From Phlegmacium glaucopus (Eukaryota > Basidiomycota > Agaricomycetes > Agaricales > Cortinariaceae), in contig MU129999.1 in the NCBI GenBank assembly GCA_015039465.1, forward strand, positions 62,001-126,000: a stretch of 64,000 bases of DNA. Direction: 5' to 3'. A model generated the notes under the pieces. It searched no databases. It worked only from the letters and a program-made list of their open reading frames with translations, and had not been told where the DNA came from. The stretch's first letter is position 1. Every line of letters begins with the position of its first letter. A program made the translations under genes and the position numbers. Shown in pieces: positions 1 to 12,465 of the stretch.

Positions 1-897
1 AAAAGCGTAAAAAAAATAGAGATAGATTGGAAAAGAAAAAACTTGAAGGAAGTAATAAATGACTTCCGTTACTGCAAAAGGGGTTTGTACAAGTACATGC
101 AAAAGAACAGAGAGGTCAGAGGCGAGCATTGTTACATCGAAAAGGGGGGAATATTGGAAGGCAGTGTCCAGAAGCAACAGTAGACAAACACAACACAAGT
201 AGTTAATAGGCCAACCAACAAGGGGACATGAAGGGAGCGGAAAAAGATTGTCGTTACAGTGAGAGTTCACAGATAGATCATTGGCGCCAACACAGGGGCA
301 TTAAAAAAAAAAGCCAGCCAGCCAAAGCCGTTCCATCTCTGAAGCAAAGCCGAATTCATGAAAGATGGGAAGCAAGTTTGAGATATAGAGACGAAATCGA
401 AAGAAGAAGCAAAAAGGAGTGGGCATGAATATCCAAAAGAAAAAGGAAGAATAAGGATGTTTTGCATATCTAGATGGAGATTGAATTGGATGATCATGAG
501 AAAAAGATCTGAAAAATCCGTTGATGCAATTTCTTGCTTTTTCGTTACCGGTCGGTTGGGGCTCAATGGACAATGGGCAATGGGGGAACCACTCGGTACA
601 TAGGCGTCCAGTGGCGACGTGTTCGTGGTCAGTAATTTGTATGGCGAGAGCGTGGATGGTAGTGGTAGTACACGAGATGGATATCTTGAAGAGTCTCTGT
701 CTGTCAGTCTTGATGGGTACGATCCGAACCCAACTAGAGGAAACGATAAGCCTCTGGGGTTTTGTCTTGTCTTATTCTTGTTTGTATCTGCTTTCTTCTT
801 TCGCAGTCTTTCTGGTGTAGTTGCATTGCTTTGCTTGCCGACCCCTCCTTGAGACCTTCCTTTTACAACAAAAACTCTTGGGTCATCTTGTCGCTAC
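1..897. other. Intergenic / 3' flank of the PSP1-domain gene
   Basis: No gene is recognised. The first 500 bases are purine-rich on the plus strand and the open frames on both strands are short and low in complexity. The right end is the 3' flank of the minus-strand PSP1-domain gene, whose stop codon is at 898-900. Confidence 0.5.
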
Positions 898-3325
898 TCA
901 TTGTTCATATTCACCACTTCCTTGGAGGGAAGCCATCCATATCCGTGTTTTATACAACCTATTAATACACCAACCAGTCAATATCCATTGGAATTACTCA
1001 GTTAGGAAGTATCATACCTGAAAAGCTCTCTAACAAGCTCTCTGAAGTCTATTCGTTTTTCAGCAACGAAGTAGAACGTCAATTTTCGTCGATCCCTGTT
1101 AAAAAATTCCAATAAGACCCTTTCGTCAAAAGAAGATTAAGCAACACATACCATTGATATTCAGCATCAATAACTTCCATCGGTAACTTCTTCGCCCGAA
1201 CTTTGGTCTGACACAACTGTAGAGCCTTTTGTTCATCTTGGTTCTTCGCTGCGAGGAGTCTGTTCGAACAACGAGAAGGGAGAAAAATATTAGGCACCCG
1301 CTCATAACGCGAGAATACAACCAATACGTACTGCATCTCCTGCGCTGAAGCCTTCCCATATATCATCTTCGGGTTGATCTCCTTCTTTCCCATACCTCCG
1401 TTGCCAGCCCCACTACTCATACCTCCAGGACTCGTCGGCTCACCACTACCACTACCACTACCACCGCCTCCAAACCCTCTCTCCATCTGCTGTCTCTGAA
1501 ACGCTTCCACCTCCGCCAGAGTGATACTATCATTAACAACTGTTCCCAGATCTTTCCCTCTATCAGCTTCTACCATGACCAAATCACCAGCTCTGATATT
1601 CTGCGATAGATCAGTGAGATAGAATAGATCGGTTCGGCCAGCTTTAAATTCTACAATGAATAAAGGCCAGGAAGGTGGAACGGCATGGAGTGGGACACCT
1701 TTGCCGAGATCGGAAAGGTTTTGTTGGTGGTGCGATTGGTGTTGGGATGAAGATGGTGGGAGATGGTGTTGCGCGTCAGAGAGCCTACGCTGGGTTTGAG
1801 GGTAGTATGGGGGTTGTTGTGGATTGATAGCACGTCCGGTGGTGGGAGAGATGGGAGAGAGATTGGACGATCCAGAATACGACGGAGCTCTCGTGCGACC
1901 GTACTGAGGACTAGGTGGATGGTGCATTCCTCCTTGTTGTTGTTGCTGAGGAGGCATGTACTGAATGCCTTGGCCTGGAATGTAACGAGCTGTTAATTCA
2001 GATTGTTGCTGATGTTGCTGCAATTGAGCGCTTCTTCCCGAATTAAAGTGCGACTCCGTGAGGTGTTGCTCATATAAGCCTGGGCTGTTGTTACCACCCG
2101 CTGAAAACTCGCCTTCGCTGGGAGTACCGACCCCCTGACGCGAATAAGTGTTACCACCTGGAATACTCAAGTTGATAGACTGGTATGTTGACATTAGATC
2201 TCGCGAAGGCGGGCTGCGGGAGAGGGGAGCAAAGATCGGCAGAGATGAAGGCTGGCTAGTCGGATGTTGAGACGAAGACGGAGGGGGTTCGTTGGGTTTG
2301 ATGTTCAGTGAACCCAAGTCACTGGCGAGGTCGTCATCCGAGAGCAAAAGCCCACTACGACCATAGGCAGGCTGGAATGAAGAACGAGAAGGAGGTTCTT
2401 CTTCTACAACATCGTCTCCTGGTGCGTGAAAGCCGACGACATTTCCCCTTCGAGGCTGAACAACGCTTACGCTGTGTCGTCGACTGGTCGTACCACTACC
2501 ACCACCCCCATTCTCATCACGAGGGGGGTGCATACCCGCCCAAAGTTCTCTAAAGGCGGCACCATCATCCAACAATATTTGGCCTACATCTCTAACGAAA
2601 GGACTCATGTTAGTGATATCGGCTTGTTGATTTCTGTTACTAAAGCCATTCGCGACGAACGAGGCGCCGGAAGGCGAAGAAGAAGAGTGAATATTGATAG
2701 GTGATCTTGCTAAAGTTCCAAGAGAACCGTACCGGCTTGAGCCTGGTGGTTTGATCTCTCCATACCGTTGCTGGCCCCTGGGGATATTTAAAGGATTGGT
2801 GCTGCTGCGGAGGGACTCATTCCAGTTTTGCATAGCCGATGTTCCGGTGTAGGGACTTCCGACTGGGCGTGAGGTAGCCAAAGATTGAGATCGACTGCGG
2901 CTCGGATCCTGAGCGTAGGCGCGGCCTCTACTGAGGGATTGAGGTACGTAAAGCTCATCATACGTATCAGATAAAGCTTCAGATTCATCATCTTCAAAAG
3001 TCGAAGGGAAGGCGCGTTCTCGCATTACAGATGAGAATTGAACCTGCGGGTTGGTAGAAAGCGATGAACTCCTGATGGGAACTGGTTGAACACGACTTGG
3101 GTTCAATATGCGTGAGCCTGTCCATGGCCCCCCTACATTAGATGGGAAAAGGTATTGAGAGGTAGGAGATGAGAGGAAGGGAGTGTTGTCGGATGTGCCG
3201 GGGGGTTGGCTTGATGCTCTGTCACGAAGAGATGATGATCCATTCTCGTTGCTTGTAGTATTCTGAAACCTGCTCCTTCGATCATCGTCTTCATTTAGTT
3301 CATGTCTAGAAGAACCGCGTTCCAT
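898..3325 (-). CDS. PSP1 C-terminal-domain protein
   Basis: Four exons: 3325-1332, 1259-1152, 1095-1018 and 958-898, giving about 746 aa. The long first exon encodes a low-complexity region rich in Ser, Pro and Gln with several Gln and Gly tracts. The PSP1 domain starts near residue 550 (FIVEFKAGRTDLFY) and continues across the three introns through KNQDEQKAL, CQTKVRAKKLPMEV and DAEYQW to RIDFRELVREL and LYKTRIWM, ending shortly after. The three introns (72, 56 and 59 nt) have GT...AG ends, and splicing them joins the domain in frame. Yeast PSP1 was found as a suppressor of DNA polymerase mutations and is linked to mRNA regulation; the molecular role here is unknown. I chose the ATG at 3325 because the frame upstream (to 3562) looks like untranslated leader, but an N-terminal extension is possible. 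Confidence 0.85.
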
Positions 3326-4194
3326 GGTAAGCCGATTAGGACGCAGCTTGTCCAAATTCAAAAGTTGTTCCAGATCGACAGACGCCAGCTTGGTCGAAAT
3401 CCTCTTGAATTTTTTTTTGGTTGCGTGCCGAGAATGAGGGCTGGGGGTGTGGGTGTGGGGTGTGGGGGACTGATTAAGGGATGTTCTACTGGTTCTACTA
3501 GTGCAGATAATGCGCATACATTTGAGGAACGGCGCTATCGAGAGATATTTGGGCACACGCACCCAATATTGTTCGTTCGTTAGAAAAAAATGAAATGGAT
3601 TCTAGTTATATGTTTTTGGGAGCGTCGTGCCAAAAGCTCTGTCGATATTTGGGGTTTGAAAGTACAGACGGAGGGGGTTCTAGGGATTTGATAGCGTCTA
3701 TAGGGAGAGAAAGAGAAATTGTACAAGAGAACGACGACCCGGACTTATCCACAGACTGGTCCCAGCTGACCTTAGTGACAAGTCACACTGTTCCTTGCCC
3801 ATTCAATTCCACTCTCTCAAGCCAACGTTAAAATTCGTCCCTTAAATGGCTATTCTCTCTAAACAACAACACAAAGGGCGCTGTAATTCCCACTTTAAGA
3901 GACAAACTTTTGGCTGAAGATCTTGTGTGGATGATATCATTATACCCCCGGATCTTGCCCTAATATTTTTGGGCGTATTCAATTCAATTGCCATAATAAA
4001 CTTAAGCCCCAAGTACCCCAAGTAAGCCCAGTCACATGGGGGTACCTCGAGGGAAAAGATGCCGAGAATTCGAAGTACAGAGCCATCGTGACATTGTAAG
4101 GGGAGAGCGCGCTATCAATAGAACAATGCGTGGGTTGGACGATGAACGGAGTTACACTGGCGGCTGCGAATGCCGTAACAGACGCTACATGCAT
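3326..4194. other. Intergenic between PSP1-domain gene and RGP1
   Basis: This is the leader and promoter side of the PSP1-domain gene and the 3' flank of RGP1, both on the minus strand. No separate gene is recognised. The frame 3326-3562 is open in continuation with the PSP1-domain gene and could be leader or an N-terminal extension. Confidence 0.5.
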
Positions 4195-7100
4195 TCAAAC
4201 ATCAAAAATAACATCCAAAGCTTTGAACGCCGTATTCCCAGGAAAGACTCTAACAGGAACCTCACATTCCACCATCTCAAGCTTCACCTCTTGCCACCCA
4301 TCGTCCCCATTCGCATAATCAACACCAACACCAACACCGCCGGCTAGGTCAGGTATGATTCCATCATAATCTTTATCACCACTACCAGATGATCCGTGAT
4401 TGTCATCATCTTCATCTTCGTCACCAATAGCATCTCCATCATGATACTCCCTCTCCGCACCAGGGTTCGCACTTCCATATAAAATAGAGGAAACGAGGAA
4501 CTGAGACCATGCTCTCGGTGAAGTTATTTGGAATTGTCCCTGTTGCTGTCGTTGAGCAGCGGTGACAGACTTCGGATTCGGTTTCTCTAAAGGGGAGATA
4601 CCCGCAGTCGCACCCCAGGAAGAACCCCATTCACCTCTGGGCCCGTCCCGAACGAGGGATTTAAATCGTACATCTTGGATGCCAGTATACGATGTTTCTG
4701 CGGCAATGCCTACCAGTAAACATAGACGAACTTTCCATTCTAAACCCCCTGATGTAGGATGTGGTGGCGATGGTGCGGAAGGGTTGGCAGAGTTAGGAAT
4801 AGCTGAACCCACACCAACTTGGAATGCGGGACTTGCGTCTGATGGGATGTCCAAGGAGAATGTAGTACGTAGAGTGTTCAATGTGAATGAAGAATGATGT
4901 TCTGCATGTGATCGTCGAAGATGTCTCGCACTAGAAGTTGGAGATATAGATGAAGGAAGCGATTCGTGCGATTCAAGAATCGCTGAAAGCTTGAGGGTTT
5001 AAAAAGTTGTGTTAAAAAGAAAAGGTTAATAAGAAAAGAAAAAGTCCTAACTTTCAAAACTCGAGCTCGACTCGCCCGTTCATTCACTTCAACCACCCCA
5101 AGAACAGTCTCTCCAAGTCGATATGCCGTTTTCGTAAAGGTCAGGACAGCAACTTTGACCCCGTCTTTATTAACATCGTATGATACTTATTCATTCATTC
5201 ATGCATCAGTGCAAAGCCATATGATGGGAGGAAAGAGGTTACCTCACCTTTTCTCGGATTCCGTGTTAACAGTTCCACGGCCTCTCTGCACCCAGTCAAA
5301 CCCCCTGCATCCGCCGGTTCCCTATCTCTTTCGATCCTCCACAACTTTTCTGGTTCGGCACTAGCTTTATATTTCCCGTTTCTCGCGTTACCGCCAGTCC
5401 GATTAGCACTTGGGCTGTCCGTATCATCAGAAGTTTGAACATGGGACAAAGGCGTGTCAGCACGTGAATTGTCCTTTGCCTTTGGCAAAGTGGCCACAAG
5501 AGATGCTGCATAACTTCGAAGAGACTCAAGTGTATCATCCGTTAACAACGAGGGCTTCGGTGAAGTCACTGAATAAAATAGGCAAGAATCATCAGCTAAG
5601 GTAAACAGCCCAAGAAAATACATACCAGAAGCTATACTCAAGTGGTTCTTCTGCGTCCCTCTGACTTCCTCCACAACCTTAGCTACTATATCCGGCGTGC
5701 CAGCGTCACTCCTGCTTATAGGCCATAGAAGATCATAAGGCGCCAACGCTCGTCCGACTATACACAATCCATCCCATTAACACTTCGATCTTGACTGCAG
5801 ATTATCAGAGATGAACCCACCGACAACATGATTATACATCCGTATCGGAACTTTCATCACTCTGCTGAGACTATTGGCACTAATGCCACCTCCGCCCGAA
5901 GAGCCTGCACGACATATCCCAACTACAAGTTCGTAGGAAAATCTCAGCGATTTGCCTTTAAAAGTAGGAGGAAGGTTATCTGGAAGTTTGATAGTGTATG
6001 TATCTACAGAAAGACGTTAACACAAATGGGAAATTGGGAACGAATGAGACCCACAGCTCCTCGATTCTCCAGGTGCTAGAGAAAGATCCACAGCCAACAT
6101 TGCTGGTTGTACTTCAAAGGTCGGTAGCGGCTCTTCAGGATCGACTTCTTCATCGCCGGTCCCATCTGGAAATCCAAGTCCTAAAACACTTGGACTGCTA
6201 GCACTACCTGCAAATTTTACAGATGCCGAAGACCCTGACGTCGAGGATGACGATTTCCAGCCAGATCCCGTCCATGACGTAGCAGAACCAGGAACAGGAC
6301 TTGAAATCGAAGATACCAACGAAGTGGGCGAAAGAATAGAAAGAAGTCCAGCGGTCGAAAAGGACGACGCCCTACTATGTGTCGCCGTCCGATGCCTAGG
6401 TGATTTAGATGGCATCGGTGACAAAGGGGAGTGCAATGTGGATGTTATATCCATGCTGCCTCCACCCCTTGAAGAACGTTTGAGCAACGCAGATCGCACA
6501 ACATTGAGTGTGTGCGTCTGTTCGGGAGTAGAAAGAGCTCCGGAAACTTGGGTAATTGTCACCGTTCCGGTGAGTTGAGCGTAAGAATATAGGATTAACT
6601 CGTTGGACTGATGTTGTGGGAAGGTGGTTGCAAATGCTGTGCGTGGAATATGGTGAGGGTATCCGCGGGGTGAACTGGGAGGTTGTCCCAGTCCTAGATT
6701 TGCGGGTCGATGATGAGGATTCCGCGGAGGTGGATAGGCATATACGGAATTGTTGGCAGGGGAACTTGTACTGAGGGTAGGAGTATGAGATGGTAAAACT
6801 AAGTGTTCTATCGTCGGAGAGCCTATTGCAGGCGTGGATGAGTAAGGTGAGAGAGCCCCCTCTGCAATTGGATCGAGAGCGAGCGAGAAAGATGATGAGG
6901 AGGAAGAAGGTGAATAAGGTGCAGGCGGGTTGGAAGTCGTAGGAGACAGGATGTCAAGTGAGAACTGGCCATCAAGTACCGATTGTTTGCGTGCATGGGG
7001 ATGGTTTGAGGCCAAAGGAAGAGAATCAGTTCGTGCAAGAGGAGAAGGTACAAGTGGTGATGTTGGTGCTGAGTTCAGAGTAAGTTTCTCAATGGAGGCT

Positions 7101-7625
7101 TAGAATCATTACAGACTCACTGTGTAATGTATCGCGAAAAACCGATCTCTGCGTATATAGTGCAGATGATGCTATAACGCCTTCTCCTACTTCATTCTCC
7201 ACTTCACGAGGTGAAAGGGAAACAGAAACCGCTTTTGGGGCTAATTGCCGTCTCCTACGTTGTTCAATCAAATCGGGCAGTTCGCCAGCACTTTGTAGGG
7301 GAAGAGACGGGGGTTTCTTCTTTCCGACAAGTCCCCTTGGTCGAGGAACATCAGTAAGGGCTTGTGTTTTTGAAAGGGATTGCGCAATTGCGCTACGTGG
7401 CGTTCCAGGTGACGTCGGTGGTCGAGCTAGCGGTGCGGAGCTTATAGAGTGAGCTCCACGCTTGTGAGTAGGCGTATTAGGTTTAGATGGACCCGCCTCC
7501 GGTGAACGTGTATTGGTAAATGTGATGATGACAGAAAATGGTTCGCCCGCAAAGTAGGATGATTGTGAAGGCGTAACGACAACGCGAACTGGCGAATCAT
7601 TATCCCCTGAAGTCAAGTTAGCCAT
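4195..7625 (-). CDS. RGP1: RGP1-family protein (Ric1-Rgp1 Golgi Rab GEF subunit)
   Basis: Seven exons: 7625-7121, 7068-6055, 6003-5821, 5757-5626, 5568-5248, 5185-5052 and 4989-4195. They total 3084 nt in one frame, about 1027 aa. In the family, Rgp1 pairs with Ric1 to form the exchange factor for the Rab6 homologue Ypt6 at the Golgi, acting in endosome-to-Golgi retrieval. The N-terminus carries an arrestin-like strand pattern (VRVVVTPSQSSYFAGEPFSV). Later blocks are YTIKLPDNLPPTFKGKSLRF, APYDLLWPI, DGVKVAVLTFTKTAYRLGE and the terminal ECEVPVRVFPGNTAFKA. A long Ser/Pro-rich insert lies around residues 170-480. All six introns are 51-63 nt and each junction rebuilds a conserved block, so the gene looks intact. 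The start is the ATG at 7625, which leaves a short upstream open frame as leader. Confidence 0.9.
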
Positions 7626-8505
7626 CGAGAGAGAGTCGGAGACGATATGGGAGGGGCAATGAGGTATAAATAAGGTATACAACTCTGTTGTAACTTATCA
7701 CCTAGGTGTCGGGCTTCGATACACCCAGGTACCAGATCCGGCAAGTGACGGGAAGATATAGACAGCGGGTTCGATTTCCCACAAGCGTGGTTGGTACTTG
7801 GAAGTTATAACTTTGTGGCGCTGGAGGGCGGGGAGGGCGACAACTGGCCATCCACTTGAAACCTGCGTCGTATAATCGCAGATAGACTCACGGAATATAC
7901 GCCTGAAATGGAAGAGAATTAGTTATGTATAAATGACAAGAAAGAAATGAGCCAAAGAACTTTGTCGCGATCTCCGGACATGAGGGATCGCCGGTTTATT
8001 TGGCACCATCCCCATTCTTCAACAAACTTGCCACACAGTCTTCACTGCGCGCTATAGAGTATAATCACTAATGTAGTAGAGAAAGCCAAGCGAATTTTTT
8101 TCGGGCGCCAAGAGTCTAAATTTGCATTGCAACCTTAAATTCCAAATTTCTACTGTACAGCAAGGGGTCGGCAAGGGGGTCCCGGGATTTTAGTCCGCAG
8201 GGGGTAGAGGAAATGGGAGAGATGACTTAGGGATCGTATTGATATGGACAGCCGAAAATATATTCGACAAGCTTCGATGGGTGAACTCGAAGTAATTTGA
8301 TTGCCTTCATTATTCATTGGTACTTAAATTTCGACCTACGTCTTCTGTAGAAACACAAGCAAGACCACACTGCCCACCTATCCCTTCATGGGGAAATGCA
8401 TGTATGTACTAGACCAAAGATTTGACGGGGAATGTTAAAGAGAGCGAGGTGAGTGAGTGTGAGCGAGAAGAGATAAAAAAGGAATTTAGTCCTAGAAGTT
8501 ACAAA
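7626..8505. other. Intergenic upstream of RGP1
   Basis: No gene is recognised. It holds the RGP1 promoter side and the 3' flank of the amidase relic. A T-loop-like string near 7766 was checked as a tRNA and rejected. Confidence 0.45.
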
Positions 8506-10200
8506 TCAAGGTGAGTTGGTCTCAAGTTTTTTAGATCCCCAGTTTAACTTGATTGGAAAATACTGATCCTTGGCGGTCTCTATTACTTGCATCCCTTCCA
8601 ACACCTTTTCTTCTTCAATCTCCTGCCGACTACCTGCACACCAAGAGGTAGGCCATGCATCTTTTCAACATTATATACTGAACAAGCGGTTTTGGCAGCG
8701 GCGTTGTAAGACTTGTAAACTTCAGAGCGGATAAAGTCTTGTGGAAGGTCCTCAATTGTTTTGTCGACAAAGGTGACTGGAAGTACACCAGCAGTGTAAT
8801 CGAGCTATTTTTCAATGGTCAGCGATTAGTGCTTTTTGTTCGAAGCAAATAATAGACAAAACTTACCAAATTGAAAAGGAGCGTGTAACCGGTGCTGGTG
8901 AGAGTCGTTTGTTCAAGAGGTACCATTTTCCAACGCTGGGAATGAATGAGGCACCGTCAACACAAAGTCTAAACCCTCCTCCGTCCATTTCCTATGCCAT
9001 TCTTCCCTATATAAATCTCTTGCTACAATTGATTCGCGAGCCTGGGCAGCAGTTTTTGTATGAATTATGCCATAGAGTTGACTAGCCATAGGATCGCTGT
9101 GACGGACGAAGAAAGCGAGGATCTTCTTGATGATTCTAGGTAATTGGAGAAGATCTAGGATTGACTTGGCAGCTGGAGAGATCATTTCATTGGGACTTAA
9201 AGCGTTTGTAATTTGCTGCCCTGGGATGAGGAAAAATAATAACTTCAGATTCATGGAAATACATCGGAAATCAGCACGTACCCCCATCAGAGAAGAGAAG
9301 CTGATATCCGATTTTCAGCCCTTCCCAGGTGTTAGGAGGTTGGCTAAGTGCAATGATATGAATAAAAGGAGAATGACTCAGTTGGACAGCAAACATACAA
9401 ATCGACAACTTCATGGCCTTTCTTTTTGAGAGCTGAAACCACTTGCTTCAAGGCACGTTTACCAGTAGGTGTGGGAGGTACCGTGCCTATTATCGATGAT
9501 TAGCGAACGATTCTAGGTATACAGTCAGGTAAAATCACTTACCATCTTCCCAAATAACTCCCCATTTCAGTTTGCGACCTTCGTCCCGAAGGTTGACATG
9601 TTGCCAAGGTAAAGGAACGTACTGTGGGAGGTTTGCTTAAAAAAGGAAAATGCAAAGACCAAAAATGTGAGAGGACTTACCGTATGATCGTATTGCCATG
9701 GGTTTGCAAAGATGACGTACTTCGAAAATTCATGCAAGTCCTCAAGATTACCTGCCAATGGGGATGTCACAATCGGTAAACTTTCCAATCCCATCAGGGA
9801 TGACCCGCTGCCCCACAGCGCTAGCCCTTAAACTCCACACCCCACAGAAATGTGCAGGAATCCTGACACTACCACCTATATCTGTTCCATCACAATGCTA
9901 CCAGTGCGCCACCTCCTGTAGAGGCGCTAGTGGTATGGTTGGGTTGTACGGGCGTGGCCAAAGATATCCGAGACTGTCTCGATGGCGAGCAGACAGGCGG
10001 GGACGGTAGTTTTTACATTAAGGCACCTGCATCTTGAAGTAGGCGTCCTATTGAGGATGAGGTCGCCGATGGACGTCCAATATTACGAGAGTAACCAATT
10101 GTGGAATCATAGCCTTTGATGTCCAACGTGTCTGGATGGATACGGTTAGTTTGCGCATATAGTTTCAAGTAATCTCGGTATACCTTTATACCCATTGAAG
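8506..10200 (-). pseudogene. Amidase-signature family pseudogene
   Basis: Remnant of an amidase-signature hydrolase (acetamidase / fatty-acid amide hydrolase-like). Recognisable blocks in order are DTLDIKGYDSTIGYSRNIG (near 10110), [72 protein letters not shown] and HGLPLGVQVVGRR. They lie in different frames. Frameshifts are visible near 10150, 10020, 9880, 9800 and 8620. The Lys of the usual S-x-K-D motif is lost at the frameshift before DTLDIKG. The GGSSGGE block holding catalytic serine is collapsed to STGGGA, and the residues before GTDIGG are also missing. Some introns are still visible. The gene is therefore non-functional as read here. Sequence upstream of about 10200 cannot be assigned. 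Confidence 0.82.
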
Positions 10201-10567
10201 AACGTTCACAAGTCGGATCGTTCATGGAGTTGATTCCTGGTCCCCAGTTCGCAACTGGAGGAATGACGAGCAGTTGGTAGCTTTTTGAGCAACAAGAGTC
10301 TTCTTTGCATAAGCCATCATGATAGCTGTAGGGGAAATCGTGCCAGAGCGACATTGAGATATGGGTTGAGAAATGGAAAGAGCGTGGATCACAATAAGAG
10401 AGTGGTGTGGAATAAACAGCGCGACGCGCGTTGCCTTTGTTCGTACATAATGTCACATGACCAGTCAAACGCAGATTTCGGCATCGGTACATTACTCCCA
10501 TTGCTCGATTCATCTACCTCTACAGCCAGGTGCAGAGAGGAGAGTTCAAACACATGCAGGAGAGCAT
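10201..10567. other. Unassigned region between amidase relic and NTPase gene
   Basis: A minus-strand open frame (10513-10013) runs into the amidase relic, but its first 100 residues match nothing I recognise. It could be a decayed amidase N-terminus or 3' flank of the neighbouring NTPase gene. Confidence 0.3.
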
Positions 10568-11846
10568 TTACACTAGTATTACATCAGCTTCTGGGTTGTC
10601 AGTATCATGGATCACCATCATTTCTTCGTCCGGCACATAGTAATCCGACATCCAAGCAATATGAGGTGGGTCTGACAAGCGTTCGAGAGGCCGCATATTC
10701 TTTCTCGTGCTCTTGTCTTTGCCATGCAATGGCATGATGATGCTGAGCAGCGTCGCAAACTGGTCTGCAATTTTCGCTTCGCGCAAGATGCCATACTCAT
10801 CCACAGAGATACCGCGAACCGATATTGAGTATCGATTGCAGGAATCAACAGCAAGTTGTGCATCCTTAGCCTTTTTCTTGCACTGCGTGAGGATAGCCTT
10901 TGGGGTGTTCTTTAACCTGCAATGAGCTTCATACTCCTCCGCTGCCGCTTTCCATGCATCACAAAGGGTTCTGAATTCACCAGCGGCAAGGAGGTTCTGA
11001 TGCCTTGTACTTTATCATCGAGCCAGTTTCTTGGTAGCAGGATTTGGCACCGAGTTCCATGAGCATGGCTAGGTAAGGCAGAGGTTGGTCACCATTATGA
11101 TCACGGACAACACCAATTGGACGTATCGCAGGTTCGGCGTTTGTGTCTCCAGCAGATTTATACTTGATCTGTATCACAACTGCAGAGAATTGGGCGGGAT
11201 CAAAATTTGAATCCGGATGGATGGAACCACAATATAAAGGAATTATAAGGTCGATTGATTCTTGTGAAAAGCAACACTGAAGCGCTGCGCCACGAGCCCA
11301 TAGGTTCGCAAGCAGTTTCCTGCATGCGTACAAATTAGTAGGTCCAGACAAAGATGTGTTTTCCATGTCGTACTTACATGCTCGGTTGCTCAGGGATGGG
11401 GTCCTGGGTGCTGATCCAATGCATAAAATTCACATATGCCTTGCCAAAGGCATTGTCAAACTTCTCTTTATCGGAAGGGGAGAATATGTCTCTTCCGAAA
11501 AGTATACGAAGGAAATCCAGGAGAAGGACAGGCTTCAAGAGATTCCGGCCAATATGTGAGGAATGAAGTGGGGCGGTAAAGTCGCGGGCAATGAGGATAA
11601 GTGTACGTGCACCAAGTTCACCTAAAATACCCTTTTCGACGAGTCCTGCACCGCATAGATGCTCGCTCAAGGTGTTCAAAACTTGTCCTAGAAGGTCCGA
11701 TTGTGTTGTATTGTACAATATATCAATACTGCCCATCACGAGGACGGGCTCTGAAGGTGAGTGTGTGAAGAATCTGTTGGAGTTAGTTGACAAGCCAGTG
11801 AGAAGCCTCATGTGATGTGCTATGCTGCGATCTGCGAGTGCTACTA

Positions 11847-11869
11847 TATATAGCAGAGATAAGCAAAGG
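11847..11869 (+). repeat. Left terminal inverted repeat of the Tigger-like element
   Basis: Starts TATATAGCAGAGATAAGC. Its first 13 bases are identical to the inverted right end at 15121-15143. Confidence 0.7.
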
Positions 11870-12465
11870 GAAGGGATAAGCAAAATTGGCTTTTTCGCAA
11901 CAAATTCCCTGTCATCTTGGCATTAGAATTTTTTAACAAACTATAGATACCTAGACTACTCTTAATGTGACATTATATTGCTTGTAAATAATGGGATGCG
12001 ACTGTAAAGCTCAATATACATGGTTTTTTCGGCCTTTGATGTCACACTGGTTTTCAGGAACTCACCCTTCTGACATGATATGGGCTTCGTTCTTTTTTTC
12101 AAGATCAAATAAGTCATATATACTTCAAGAATACCCAAATCCATCAATGAAAACATACTGGAATGTGCTATAAAGTGCAGGATACATGTTGGATGGACAA
12201 AAGGGTGACAAAATTTAAAGACCGCACAGCGCTACACAGGGGCTTGATGGCAAGTTTTTGATTCACGGTGAAATAGTCAACAATCCTCAAATGGCAAAGC
12301 CTAAGCAAAGAGAACAGCCTAAAAAGCGAACCTTAACTGAGGAAGATGAAGAAAAAATAGAGAAAGCAAGAGTCAAGACAGGCCTATGAATCACACCACT
12401 ACCCCAGTATCAGGGCTACCGCCACTGCCCATGGTGTCCCCTACTTCACCCTACGTCGTCACATT

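Noticed and set aside
3326..3562. N-terminal extension of the PSP1-domain protein
   Set aside because: Composition is not protein-like (His/Pro/Thr repeats) and the family start is better explained by the ATG at 3325. It is kept only as a possibility.
7700..7800. T-loop-like string GGGTTCGATTTCCC suggesting a tRNA
   Set aside because: No matching acceptor stem, D arm or anticodon arm can be folded around it on either strand.
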